A stretch of 9,230 bases of DNA, from contig CAKRYE010000066.1 in assembly GCA_934426285.1 (NCBI GenBank), positions 1 through 9,230 on the forward strand, given 5' to 3'. The notes under the pieces were generated by a model. It ran no database searches. It was not told the origin of the DNA and saw only the letters and a list, made by a program, of their open reading frames with translations. Shown one piece after another: positions 1 to 6,871 of the stretch; the stretch's first letter is position 1, and every line of letters begins with the position of its first letter. The DNA comes from an uncultured Blautia sp. GTDB taxonomy: Bacteria; Bacillota; Clostridia; Lachnospirales; Lachnospiraceae. A program made the translations under genes and the position numbers.

Positions 1-644
1 TGGATATCCTTACAGAGCCGCTGATCAACTTCGGAAAATTAAAGAAAAGCGAGAAAGAAGCCAAAGCAAGAGAACTGTTGGAAATGGTAGAGCTGCCTGG
101 AGATTTCGTAGATCGTTATCCTCACAACATGAGTGGCGGACAGAGACAGAGGATCAGTATTGCAAGAGCACTTTCACTGGAACCGGAAATCCTGGTTTGT
201 GATGAGGCGACTTCTGCACTGGATGTTTCTGTACAGGAATCTGTGATCGAACTTCTGGTACGTCTTCAGAAAGAAAAAAATATCAGCATGCTTTTTATTT
301 GCCATGACCTGGCGCTGATCCGCTCTTTTGCCCATCAGATCGCTGTTATGTATCTGGGAAATATCGTAGAGATTATTCCCGGTGAAGATGTTACAGAGCA
401 TGCAGTGCATCCGTATACACAGGCACTTCTGGGTGCACAGCTCTCTATCCACATGGATCCGAACCAGAAGATCCAGAGTATTGAGAGTGAAGCACCAAGT
501 CCTCTGGATGTACCTAAGGGCTGTCCTTTTCAGAACCGCTGTGAGCATTGCACTGACAGATGTAAGGCAGAGATGCCGAAGCTGAAAGAGATTGCTCACG
601 GACATGCAGTGGCATGCTTTTATGTGGAAGAACAAAAGATATAA
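1..644 (+). CDS. Oligopeptide/dipeptide ABC transporter ATP-binding protein, OppF/DppF type (5' truncated)
   Basis: This is the C-terminal two thirds of a peptide-importer ATPase. The reading frame is already open at base 3, so the N-terminus with the Walker A motif lies outside the window. Visible motifs are the ABC signature MSGGQRQR (129-152), Walker B ILVCDEA with the TSALD D-loop (from 189), and the H-loop histidine in CHDL (303-305). The C-terminal tail has the HPYTQALL segment and a cysteine-rich block (GCPFQNRCEHC, then further cysteines and HAVAC) that marks the Opp/Dpp/Nik branch (oligo_HPY domain). In this branch the protein pairs with an OppD/DppD partner on the inner face of the membrane and powers uptake of short peptides, or sometimes nickel. 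It ends in TAA and is followed directly by a terminator, so it is probably the last gene of its operon. Family assignment is firm; the exact substrate cannot be told from this part. Confidence 0.93.
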   Translation, partial: DILTEPLINFGKLKKSEKEAKARELLEMVELPGDFVDRYPHNMSGGQRQRISIARALSLEPEILVCDEATSALDVSVQESVIELLVRLQKEKNISMLFICHDLALIRSFAHQIAVMYLGNIVEIIPGEDVTEHAVHPYTQALLGAQLSIHMDPNQKIQSIESEAPSPLDVPKGCPFQNRCEHCTDRCKAEMPKLKEIAHGHAVACFYVEEQKI

Positions 645-651
645 AAATGAG

Positions 652-698
652 AAAGAGACTATCGCATCAGGGATTTTTCCGGTGCGACAGTCTCTTTT
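652..698 (+). terminator. Rho-independent terminator, probably bidirectional, between convergent genes
   Basis: The arms AAAGAGACT (652-660) and AGTCTCTTT (689-697) pair, and the stem continues inward through TCGCA/TGCGA with one A-C mismatch, closing on an AT-rich loop around 670-679. A T run ends the plus-strand side (695-698), and the minus strand reads TTTCTCATTTT after the same stem. It sits between the peptide ATPase stop (644) and the minus-strand gene stop (708), so it can serve both. Confidence 0.85.
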
Positions 699-707
699 GC
701 ATAATGC

Positions 708-1190
708 TCAGTCTTCGTGAAACAGAATCTGTGTGAAGAATCTCACATCTGAGTCATCTGCCCAGCAGACCATACCAACTGCATCAGCCATTTTCTGTGC
801 ATCTACACTGTAGGCGGACATACAGGAACAATTCTTATACGGTCCTGCGCTCATGATCAGGATATCTTCTTTTCCTGCTTCCTGCATCTGTCTGGCAAGC
901 TGTTCGGTAAGAATATTCTGTGCATGCTTTGCCTGTTTGAAAAGAACCGGATCCATGATCGGATCTTTCAGAACAGTCTGGAGAACCAGTGCCTTTTCAT
1001 ATTTCAATGCTTTTGCCTGCATTTCTTCTACAGTACCGCAGGCAGGCGGACATGCAGGAACCAGGTTATAATTTCCACAGAGATTGTCCTCGCAGAACTG
1101 TCTGTATTCCGGTACAAATACCAGGTCTTTTGTATCCATGATCGCTGCATCTGCGAAACCCATGGAAAGTGCTTCTTTTATGAAATCCAT
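708..1190 (-). CDS. DUF2284-type cysteine-rich predicted metal-binding protein
   Basis: A 160-residue soluble protein with seven cysteines. An N-terminal cluster reads C33-x4-C38-x8-C47-P-P-x-C51, and a second group is AGPYKNCSC (C121, C123) plus C142. The C-x-n-C...CPP pattern followed later by an AGPxxxC segment resembles the DUF2284 family of predicted metal-binding proteins, whose biochemical function is not established; metal or Fe-S binding is inferred from the cysteines only. No signal peptide or membrane segment is seen, so it is probably cytoplasmic. The start at 1190 is chosen because GGGAG (1199-1203) sits 8 bases before it. The longer frame starting at 1238 lacks such a site, and its ATG would lie at or before the predicted transcript start near 1237. 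It is a single-gene unit, divergent from the GH36 gene and convergent with the peptide ATPase. Confidence 0.8.
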   Translation of the reverse strand: MDFIKEALSMGFADAAIMDTKDLVFVPEYRQFCEDNLCGNYNLVPACPPACGTVEEMQAKALKYEKALVLQTVLKDPIMDPVLFKQAKHAQNILTEQLARQMQEAGKEDILIMSAGPYKNCSCMSAYSVDAQKMADAVGMVCWADDSDVRFFTQILFHED

Positions 1191-1197
1191 AAGAATA

Positions 1198-1205
1198 TCT
1201 CCCTT
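1198..1205 (-). promoter_or_regulatory. Ribosome binding site deciding the start of the DUF2284 gene
   Basis: On the minus strand AAGGGAGA is followed by seven bases and ATG at 1190. It supports the 160-residue product rather than the frame that opens at 1238. Confidence 0.8.
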
Positions 1206-1243
1206 CTTAAGTTGGAATGTTGATTTTAGATATTTCAAAATGA

Positions 1244-1252
1244 ATTATAACA
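1244..1252 (-). promoter_or_regulatory. Extended -10 promoter for the DUF2284 gene
   Basis: The minus strand reads TGTTATAAT, a perfect TATAAT preceded by the TGn extension. No good -35 hexamer is seen at 16-18 bases (the best is about TGTTTT), which fits an extended -10 promoter. Transcription would start near 1237, giving a leader of about 47 bases. Confidence 0.65.
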
Positions 1253-1342
1253 TTTTGAGATAAATAAAAACAGAGAGATCGAAATAAAAAGAAAAATATA
1301 CTGTAAAGAAAAAAATAAATCGGCAAAATCATGGATTCTTCA

Positions 1343-1371
1343 TAGACATTTTTGGGTCAGAAGTTTATAAT
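1343..1371 (+). promoter_or_regulatory. Sigma-A-type promoter for the GH36 gene
   Basis: TAGACA (1343-1348, 5 of 6 to TTGACA) and a perfect TATAAT (1366-1371) are separated by exactly 17 bases. The predicted start is near 1378, giving an untranslated leader of about 95 bases before the ATG at 1474. Confidence 0.8.
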
Positions 1372-1392
1372 ATTGCATCATATGGGGACTAG

Positions 1393-1426
1393 GCAAGCGG
1401 ATAAAATCATCCGCTTTGTTACTTGC
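1393..1426 (+). promoter_or_regulatory. Hairpin in the GH36 leader
   Basis: AAGCGGAT (1395-1402) and ATCCGCTT (1409-1416) form an uninterrupted 8-bp stem with a six-base loop. Alternatively the inner GCGGAT/ATCCGC stem can be extended by GCAA (1393-1396) with TTGC (1423-1426) across a bulge. The T content after the stem is modest (TTTGTTACTT), so it is at best a weak terminator or attenuator. No known riboswitch was recognised. Confidence 0.5.
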
Positions 1427-1430
1427 TCAT

Positions 1431-1445
1431 AACCGAAATTCGGTT
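1431..1445 (+). promoter_or_regulatory. 15-bp dyad, possible operator, in the GH36 leader
   Basis: AACCGAA and TTCGGTT are perfect inverted arms around a single central A. This symmetry suits a dimeric DNA-binding repressor. As RNA it could also form a 6-bp stem with a 3-base loop, extended by TTACTT (1419-1424) with AAGTGA (1450-1455), close to the ribosome binding site. It lies about 55 bases downstream of the predicted transcript start, so a repressor would act as a roadblock. No regulator gene is adjacent in the window. Confidence 0.5.
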
Positions 1446-1473
1446 AAATAAGTGAAAGGAAAGGCTATCAAGT

Positions 1474-3672
1474 ATGAAGTATATTAAAATAGATGAAAAT
1501 GGGATTCATATTGTTTTTGGAATTACAGACAGGAATCAGATTAAGCTGCTTCATTTTTCAAAGGCAGAATTTTGTGAAGAGGATATCTGTAAATTTGGAC
1601 CGGAATGTAAAGCAGAGGATCTGGCAAGGCGTGATCAGCTGATCGATGAGGCTTTTCAGCTTGTGCAGGTAAATCTGGCAGGCTATGACAGGCCTTATGA
1701 AAAACATGGAAACAAACATATCTGCACTGTGCCTGGATATTTACTGACATATGCAGGCATGGATGACTGTGTCAATGAGATGGGACGTAAAATCACTGTT
1801 TACCAGGAGGACAAGGCAGTGACTCACGTTCGCCTGGAAACAGAAATGCAGTTTTACAAAGGAACCTCTGTAGTCCGTATGAAGAACAGAATCATAAATG
1901 AAGGTGAGGACACACAGTGTCTGGAATATCTTTCCTCTTTTTGTTATACAGGAATTGAAAAAGAAGGAAAAAGCAATTCAGATGCCAAAATGAGAGTACG
2001 CATTCCTTACAATGGATGGCAGAAGGAAATGAGCATTAAGGAATTTAAATTTGGTGATGTGGGACTGGCACAGACACAGCCGGGAGTATATCAGCGTACC
2101 TCTCAGATTCTGGAGGTGACTAATACCGGACATTGGTCCACAAAGAAGTACCTGCCATTAGGCTATGTGGAGAATAAAGAAGCTCATACCAGCTTATTCT
2201 GGCAGATTGAACATAATGGTTCCTGGCACTATGAAATCAGTGATCAGAATACCCATTTCTATGTATGTGTCAGCGGACCTACTGAGATACAGTCCCACTG
2301 GTTTAAAAACCTTGCACCCGGTGAAGCTTTTGAGTCTGTGCCGGTTGCTGTAGGTGTAGCAGATGACAGCTTTGAACAGGCAATGGGAGAGCTGACCAGA
2401 TATCGCCGTATGATTCGCAGACCGAATAAAGATGACGAGGAGTTACCGGTAATCTTTAACGATTACATGAATTGTCTGTTTGGAGATCCAACCACTGCAA
2501 AGGAGCTTCCGCTGATTGATGCAGCTGCTGCATGTGGCTGTGAATACTATGTGATCGATGCCGGATGGTATGCACCGGGAGAATGGTGGGACAGTGTTGG
2601 TGAATGGAAGGAATGCAGGGATCGTTTTCCAAATGGCATCAAAGAAGTGACAGATTGCATCCGTAAAAAAGGAATGGTTCCCGGTGTCTGGCTGGAACTG
2701 GAGGTTATGGGAATTAACTGTGAGAAAGCAAAAAAAGCACCGGATGACTGGTTTTTTGTGCGCCATGGAAAGAGAGTCTATGACCGCAGCAGATATCAGC
2801 TGGACTTTAGAAATCCGGCAGTCATAGAGCATGTGAATGAGGTCATTGACCGTGTGGTGAAGGAATATGGTGTAGGGTATATTAAAATGGACTACAATAT
2901 AGAGCCTGGAATCGGCACAGAGATTGGTGCAGAAAGCGTGGGACAGGGTCTCCTGGAGCATGAAAAAGCATATCTTAACTGGCTGGATGGTGTATTTGCA
3001 CGCTACCCGGATCTGGTAATTGAAAACTGCTCCAGTGGAGGACTCCGCATGGATTATGCACTGCTTTCCAGATACAGTATCCAGTCTACCTCTGACCAGG
3101 AGGATTACCGTAATTTTGCTACCATAGCAGCAAATTCCCCGGCAGGCGTGACTCCGGAGCAGGCTGCGATCTGGTCCTATCCGATGCGTCAGGGAGACAA
3201 AGAAGAGGTTATTTATAATATGGTCAATGCTATGCTGTTCCGTATCCATCAGAGCGGTCATCTGGCAGAGCTTTCCCAGGAACGTCTTGCACTGGTAAAA
3301 GAAGGAATTGACTGCTATAAGACGATTTGCCAGGATATCAGGCAGGCACTGCCTTTCTGGCCTCTGGATATTGCAGATAATGAAGATCTGTGGGTATGCG
3401 GTGGACTGCAGCTGGAAAATAAAGCCTATCTTGCAGTATGGAAACGTCAGATGGAAGGGAAAAATAATGACAGATATCAGAATGCCGGTATCAGCTGTAC
3501 AGAGGACAGCTTATCCATTCCCTTGGGAAGTCTCCCCTTTGCAGGGAAAGGCTTAAAGGTATCCTGCTTATATCCGGAAAAGGAGCCTGTTTCCTTTGAA
3601 CTTGACAAAGATATACTGACTGTTCATTATGACAAACCTGTTATGGCAAGACTTTTTGAAATCAGCTTCTAG
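1474..3672 (+). CDS. GH36 alpha-galactosidase-like glycoside hydrolase
   Basis: A 732-residue enzyme of the size usual for bacterial GH36. The N-terminal beta-sandwich covers roughly residues 1-310, the (beta/alpha)8 melibiase barrel about 320-620, and a C-terminal beta domain follows. In the barrel are IDAGWY (361-366), YIKMDYN (469-475) with D473 as predicted nucleophile, ENCSSGGLR (517-525), and QSTSDQED (537-544) with D541 as predicted acid/base. Classical members usually have KWDMN and WTSDxTD here, so this is a divergent subgroup. It may act on alpha-galactosides or on another alpha-linked galacto-configured sugar such as alpha-GalNAc. No signal peptide or membrane segment is seen, so it should act on sugars already taken into the cytoplasm. 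An AAGG site (1461-1464) lies nine bases before the ATG. Its own promoter and leader dyad suggest regulated expression; no sugar transporter is adjacent. No clear terminator follows, so read-through into the ABC genes is possible. Confidence 0.9.
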   Translation: MKYIKIDENGIHIVFGITDRNQIKLLHFSKAEFCEEDICKFGPECKAEDLARRDQLIDEAFQLVQVNLAGYDRPYEKHGNKHICTVPGYLLTYAGMDDCVNEMGRKITVYQEDKAVTHVRLETEMQFYKGTSVVRMKNRIINEGEDTQCLEYLSSFCYTGIEKEGKSNSDAKMRVRIPYNGWQKEMSIKEFKFGDVGLAQTQPGVYQRTSQILEVTNTGHWSTKKYLPLGYVENKEAHTSLFWQIEHNGSWHYEISDQNTHFYVCVSGPTEIQSHWFKNLAPGEAFESVPVAVGVADDSFEQAMGELTRYRRMIRRPNKDDEELPVIFNDYMNCLFGDPTTAKELPLIDAAAACGCEYYVIDAGWYAPGEWWDSVGEWKECRDRFPNGIKEVTDCIRKKGMVPGVWLELEVMGINCEKAKKAPDDWFFVRHGKRVYDRSRYQLDFRNPAVIEHVNEVIDRVVKEYGVGYIKMDYNIEPGIGTEIGAESVGQGLLEHEKAYLNWLDGVFARYPDLVIENCSSGGLRMDYALLSRYSIQSTSDQEDYRNFATIAANSPAGVTPEQAAIWSYPMRQGDKEEVIYNMVNAMLFRIHQSGHLAELSQERLALVKEGIDCYKTICQDIRQALPFWPLDIADNEDLWVCGGLQLENKAYLAVWKRQMEGKNNDRYQNAGISCTEDSLSIPLGSLPFAGKGLKVSCLYPEKEPVSFELDKDILTVHYDKPVMARLFEISF
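3602..3630 (+). promoter_or_regulatory. Possible internal promoter for the exporter genes, within the GH36 3' end
   Basis: A perfect TTGACA (3602-3607) is followed after 17 bases by CATTAT (3625-3630), which matches TATAAT at 4 of 6 positions including the key second A and last T. It would start transcription near 3637, about 100 bases before the ATPase gene. The bases also encode the C-terminal LDKDILTVHYD of the GH36 enzyme, so chance is possible. Confidence 0.3.
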
Positions 3673-3739
3673 AGATCAAATGCCTGTTGGGATGGATGAT
3701 CGTTCTTGAAATCTAAGACCAGAAGGAAAGTATATTAAT

Positions 3740-4498
3740 ATGAATTCTATTATATTACAAACAGAAAATCTGGAGAAATCTTTCAGCACAGAATATGGAA
3801 TGCATCGGGTTCTGAAAGGAATCAGTGTTGATTTTTTTCAGGGGGATTTTACAGCCATTATGGGAGAAAGTGGATCTGGAAAATCGACGTTGTTATATGC
3901 TTTGTCCGGAATGGATACACCAACGGGTGGGAGGGTTCTTTCGGCCGGAAAGAATCTTGTAAATATGAATGTAAATCAACTTGCAGAATACAGAAAAAGA
4001 CATTGCGGATTTGTTTTTCAGAATAATTGTCTGATTTCGAGTATGAATGTAATGGATAATATATTGATTAGTGGTCTGTTGGGCAGCAACAAGAAAAAAG
4101 AGGTAATTCATGCGGCAGAAAGATTATTAAATCAGGTAGGAATTGCTCCGGATGCACGTACAAAATATCCTTCTCAGATTTCAGGAGGTATGGCTCAGAG
4201 GGTAGGAATTGTGCGTGCATTGATCAACTCACCGGAATTGCTGTTCGCGGATGAACCCACGGGTGCATTGGACTCCCAGTCTTCTAAAGAAGTGCTGGAT
4301 ATTTTTACATCTTTTAACAGAGCAGGCCAGAGTATTATTATGGTTACACATGATATAAAGACAGCCATTCGTGCTAATCGTATTTTGTATCTAAAAGACG
4401 GGAATATTGTGGGGGAATCCCGTTTAGAACCATATGGTATGGATGATTTTGACAGAATTAATAAAGTAAATGAATTCCTAGAAGCAATGAGGTGGTAA
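3740..4498 (+). CDS. ABC transporter ATP-binding protein, MacB/LolD (FtsE-like) type
   Basis: A complete 252-residue ATPase. Motifs are in order: Walker A GESGSGKST (42-50), Q-loop Q94 in FVFQNN, signature SGGMAQ (148-153, with M in place of the usual Q), Walker B LLFADEP (167-173) followed by TGALD, and H-loop H204 in VTHD. The ADEPTGALD form is typical of the MacB/LolD/BceA family, which works with FtsX-type permeases to export or extract lipoproteins, peptides or antibiotics rather than to import solutes. An AAGGA site (3723-3727) precedes the ATG by 12 bases, and the stop overlaps the ribosome binding region of the permease gene, so the two are translationally close. No two-component system, usual for BceAB modules, lies next to it here. 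The family is certain; the substrate is unknown. Confidence 0.93.
   Translation: MNSIILQTENLEKSFSTEYGMHRVLKGISVDFFQGDFTAIMGESGSGKSTLLYALSGMDTPTGGRVLSAGKNLVNMNVNQLAEYRKRHCGFVFQNNCLISSMNVMDNILISGLLGSNKKKEVIHAAERLLNQVGIAPDARTKYPSQISGGMAQRVGIVRALINSPELLFADEPTGALDSQSSKEVLDIFTSFNRAGQSIIMVTHDIKTAIRANRILYLKDGNIVGESRLEPYGMDDFDRINKVNEFLEAMRW
4489..4495 (+). promoter_or_regulatory. Ribosome binding site deciding the permease start
   Basis: GAGGTGG ends eight bases before ATG 4504 and overlaps the last codons of the ATPase gene. A GTG at 4492 in the same frame lies inside this site and has no good site of its own, so 4504 is preferred. Confidence 0.7.
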
Positions 4499-4503
4499 AA
4501 CAC

Positions 4504-6843
4504 ATGAATAAACGAATCAAAATTCTGAAAGCATTTTTTAAAAATATAAAAAGTCAAATTGCGTTTATTGTATTATGTGTTTTTTTAATTTCAGTTTTGA
4601 TGAATTTATTCTTGATTTTATTGACTGATTATCGGGAAAATTTTGTAAGGCAGCATCGTGCATTACATGCAGAACACATTTCTTTTATTGGGCAGAATGC
4701 AGATTTTGATTTTCTGGAACGTGAAACAAGCAGGATTTTATCGAAAAAATCAGAGCTGACAGAAATAGAAATCAATAAAGTTTATCATGCATGGTGTAAT
4801 TGTGACTATGATGGGCAAACATTAGAGTCACATTTATGTTATATGCCAGAAGGGGAAGGGACAGAAAAGAAAATTGGAAAAATAGAAATTCTTTCCAGAG
4901 AAGATGGAAAAGATGGGGTTATTCTGCCTTATATTTTTGAAATGGGTGGAGGTTATAAAATTGGAGACTTGTTTACAGCGTCGGATGGCAGTCATGATCT
5001 CTCATTGCCTGTTGTGGGATTTTTTTCGAATGCTATGTCCGCAACGCCAAATTGTGGATATATGATAATCTTATTTTCAAAAGGTATGGAAACTGAGGTA
5101 AGCAATTATTTTGAAAAAGAAAGCCTGCTGTGTAGTATTCGTCTTAAAAGTCCAGGTGAAAATCGGAAAATGGAAATGACTGTTTCGGATGAGATAACCA
5201 ATGGAATACCGGGAACAACAGTTGCAGTTACCAATAAATACGATGCTGTTTTTGAAGGGCGGTATGTTATGGAAACAATAAGTATGGCGATCATAGGTGG
5301 AGTGGTTGTGCTGTTGATCGTTCTGACTGTATTTATTGTTTCGTCTAATATAGCTTTGTATATTTCGGATCATAAATCAATGTTTGGAATTCTGGAGGCA
5401 ATTGGATATACTAGCCATGACATGATTCTTTCTGTTGTTCCTGCAGTCATACTATTGGTACTTTTTGTGACTGTTTTGGGAATTGCCGCATCGTATTTGT
5501 TTTTTCCACTTTTCAATCATACTCTGGAAGCTCAGACAGGTATGCCTTATCAGGAACATTTTGTTTTACTTCCAGCGTTAATTACTATAGGTACGTTGCT
5601 TTTCAGTGTTTCATTTTCGGTATTTCTGTCCATGCAGAAACTTCATAAAATTACACCCCTTGATGCAATTCGTTCGGCAAAAGCGTCTTCTCACTCGACA
5701 CAAAATAAGATTACAGTCAGGAATCTGAGATTGCCCTTAAATCTCGCAATTCCGGTACAGTCAATGTGTGCGAACAGAAGTCAGAATATATTAATTTTTG
5801 TGGCTGTGTTTTTGTCGGCGTTTTTATGTACATTTGGTGCATCACTTTTGCAGAATATTCTGATAAATGATGTTGCAATTGCCAGCTTTGTCCTGGGAGA
5901 ATTTGCGGATTCTTCTATTGTTATTTCTGATCGGGACTGTGCAGAGATTTGCAGTAATCTTGATAGAAATCCGGAAGTAAAAAATTATGTCGGTTATCAG
6001 GTGATTCAGGCTGGCAGTGAGGAAGGAGAATATCTTTCGGCAGTTGTGATAGAGGATGCAGAACGGCTTACCAATACCGCCTACTGTTATCTTGGTAAAA
6101 TGCCATCTTCTATAGGAGAAGCTGCAATTGGCGGGAAGTTTGCAAAAGAAAATGGAGTAGAGATAGGGGATACTGTTTCCGTAAGCATAGCAGGAAAGCA
6201 GGCAAAACTTAAAGTCTGTGGTTTTCTTCAAAGTGCCATGTATCTAGGATATGATATTGCTCTTACCAAAGAGTGTTGTGAACAAATTGTCCCGTTACAG
6301 ACATACCGATATTATATTTATTTAGATAAGGATACAGATGTGGCGCATTTTAATAAAGAACTTGCCAGAGATAATCCAATTCTGTTTTTGTCTGATATGC
6401 GATCTAATCTTGAAGGGCTTAAGCAAATTTATTTTTCGGGAATAAAATGGCTCTGTGGAATGATGATTACCATTAGCCCGGTGATGGTTTTTCTTATTTT
6501 GTATATTTTAATCCAGAATCTGCTGGAACGTAAAAAAGATGATTATGGTATTATGAAAGCGCTTGGATATTCTTCAAAAACTTTGATGCTTCATACTGTA
6601 TTGACTTATTTGCCGGGAATTATAATTGCCACTGTGATTGGCAGTGTTATTTCAGGTCTGACTTTTAATTTAATTATGAGTTGTCTGTTAATGGGGATTG
6701 GGATTCAGAAATGTAGTTTTGAAATCCCTTGGCTTTTAATTGCTGGCATAGGATTGGCTGTTGTGATTTTTTGTTGTATTTTTACAATGATTGTTTCAGG
6801 AAAAATAAAAAGAATTGAAGTCAGGGATTTGCTTTCAAATTAG
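4504..6843 (+). CDS. ABC transporter permease with two FtsX modules
   Basis: A 779-residue membrane protein built as a duplicated unit. TM1 (about 18-40) is followed by an extracellular domain of about 220 residues, then TM2-4 (about 259-281, 307-334, 352-376). TM5 (about 428-452) is followed by a second outer domain of about 200 residues and TM6-8 (about 650-671, 697-722, 742-765). Each half carries the FtsX hallmark: GILEAIGYTSHDMI (295-308) and GIMKALGYSSKTLM (682-695). Each is also closed by a conserved tail, ITPLDAIRS (383-391) and RIEVRDLLSN (770-779, the C-terminus). One chain could therefore supply both halves of the membrane channel, unlike the 4-TM MacB, which acts as a dimer. The partner ATPase is directly upstream. 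The gene is strikingly AT-rich (for example 12 G/C of 60 in 4561-4620) compared with its flanks. The substrate is unknown; peptide, lipid-linked or lipoprotein cargo is the family expectation. Confidence 0.9.
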   Translation: MNKRIKILKAFFKNIKSQIAFIVLCVFLISVLMNLFLILLTDYRENFVRQHRALHAEHISFIGQNADFDFLERETSRILSKKSELTEIEINKVYHAWCNCDYDGQTLESHLCYMPEGEGTEKKIGKIEILSREDGKDGVILPYIFEMGGGYKIGDLFTASDGSHDLSLPVVGFFSNAMSATPNCGYMIILFSKGMETEVSNYFEKESLLCSIRLKSPGENRKMEMTVSDEITNGIPGTTVAVTNKYDAVFEGRYVMETISMAIIGGVVVLLIVLTVFIVSSNIALYISDHKSMFGILEAIGYTSHDMILSVVPAVILLVLFVTVLGIAASYLFFPLFNHTLEAQTGMPYQEHFVLLPALITIGTLLFSVSFSVFLSMQKLHKITPLDAIRSAKASSHSTQNKITVRNLRLPLNLAIPVQSMCANRSQNILIFVAVFLSAFLCTFGASLLQNILINDVAIASFVLGEFADSSIVISDRDCAEICSNLDRNPEVKNYVGYQVIQAGSEEGEYLSAVVIEDAERLTNTAYCYLGKMPSSIGEAAIGGKFAKENGVEIGDTVSVSIAGKQAKLKVCGFLQSAMYLGYDIALTKECCEQIVPLQTYRYYIYLDKDTDVAHFNKELARDNPILFLSDMRSNLEGLKQIYFSGIKWLCGMMITISPVMVFLILYILIQNLLERKKDDYGIMKALGYSSKTLMLHTVLTYLPGIIIATVIGSVISGLTFNLIMSCLLMGIGIQKCSFEIPWLLIAGIGLAVVIFCCIFTMIVSGKIKRIEVRDLLSN

Positions 6844-6859
6844 TGTGGGAATAAGTATT

Positions 6860-6864
6860 GGAGG
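6860..6864 (+). promoter_or_regulatory. Ribosome binding site deciding the glycosyltransferase start
   Basis: GGAGG lies seven bases before ATG 6872. The same frame is open back to an ATG at 6815 inside the permease gene, but that start has no comparable site and would add 19 unrelated residues. Confidence 0.8.
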
Positions 6865-6871
6865 TAAGCAG

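Larger units (their letters stand above)
1191..1473. other. Divergent intergenic control region
   Basis: No gene is seen in these 283 bases. The region holds the minus-strand promoter, an A-rich stretch (about 1260-1320, with several A runs on the plus strand that could act as upstream elements), the plus-strand promoter at 1343-1371, and the GH36 leader with a hairpin and a dyad. The two promoters are separate rather than overlapping, with roughly 90 bases between their nearest elements. Confidence 0.7.

Noticed and set aside
1191..1238. 16-residue N-terminal extension of the DUF2284 gene
   Set aside because: Its ATG would fall at the predicted transcript start, and the strong AAGGGAGA site lies inside this extension before ATG 1190.
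1391..1416. Catabolite repression (cre) site or a known riboswitch in the GH36 leader
   Set aside because: The match to the cre consensus is poor and no conserved riboswitch core could be recognised by eye.
2443..3261. 272-codon open frame on the minus strand inside GH36
   Set aside because: It lies wholly antisense to a well-supported enzyme, has no recognisable domain and no credible ribosome site; it reflects codon use of the plus-strand gene.
3706..3736. TTGAAA and TATATT in the gap before the exporter ATPase as a promoter
   Set aside because: The spacing is 19 bases and transcription would begin at about the start codon, leaving no ribosome site.
6815..6871. Upstream ATG extending the glycosyltransferase into the permease gene
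   Set aside because: No good ribosome site precedes it, while GGAGG is correctly spaced before ATG 6872.
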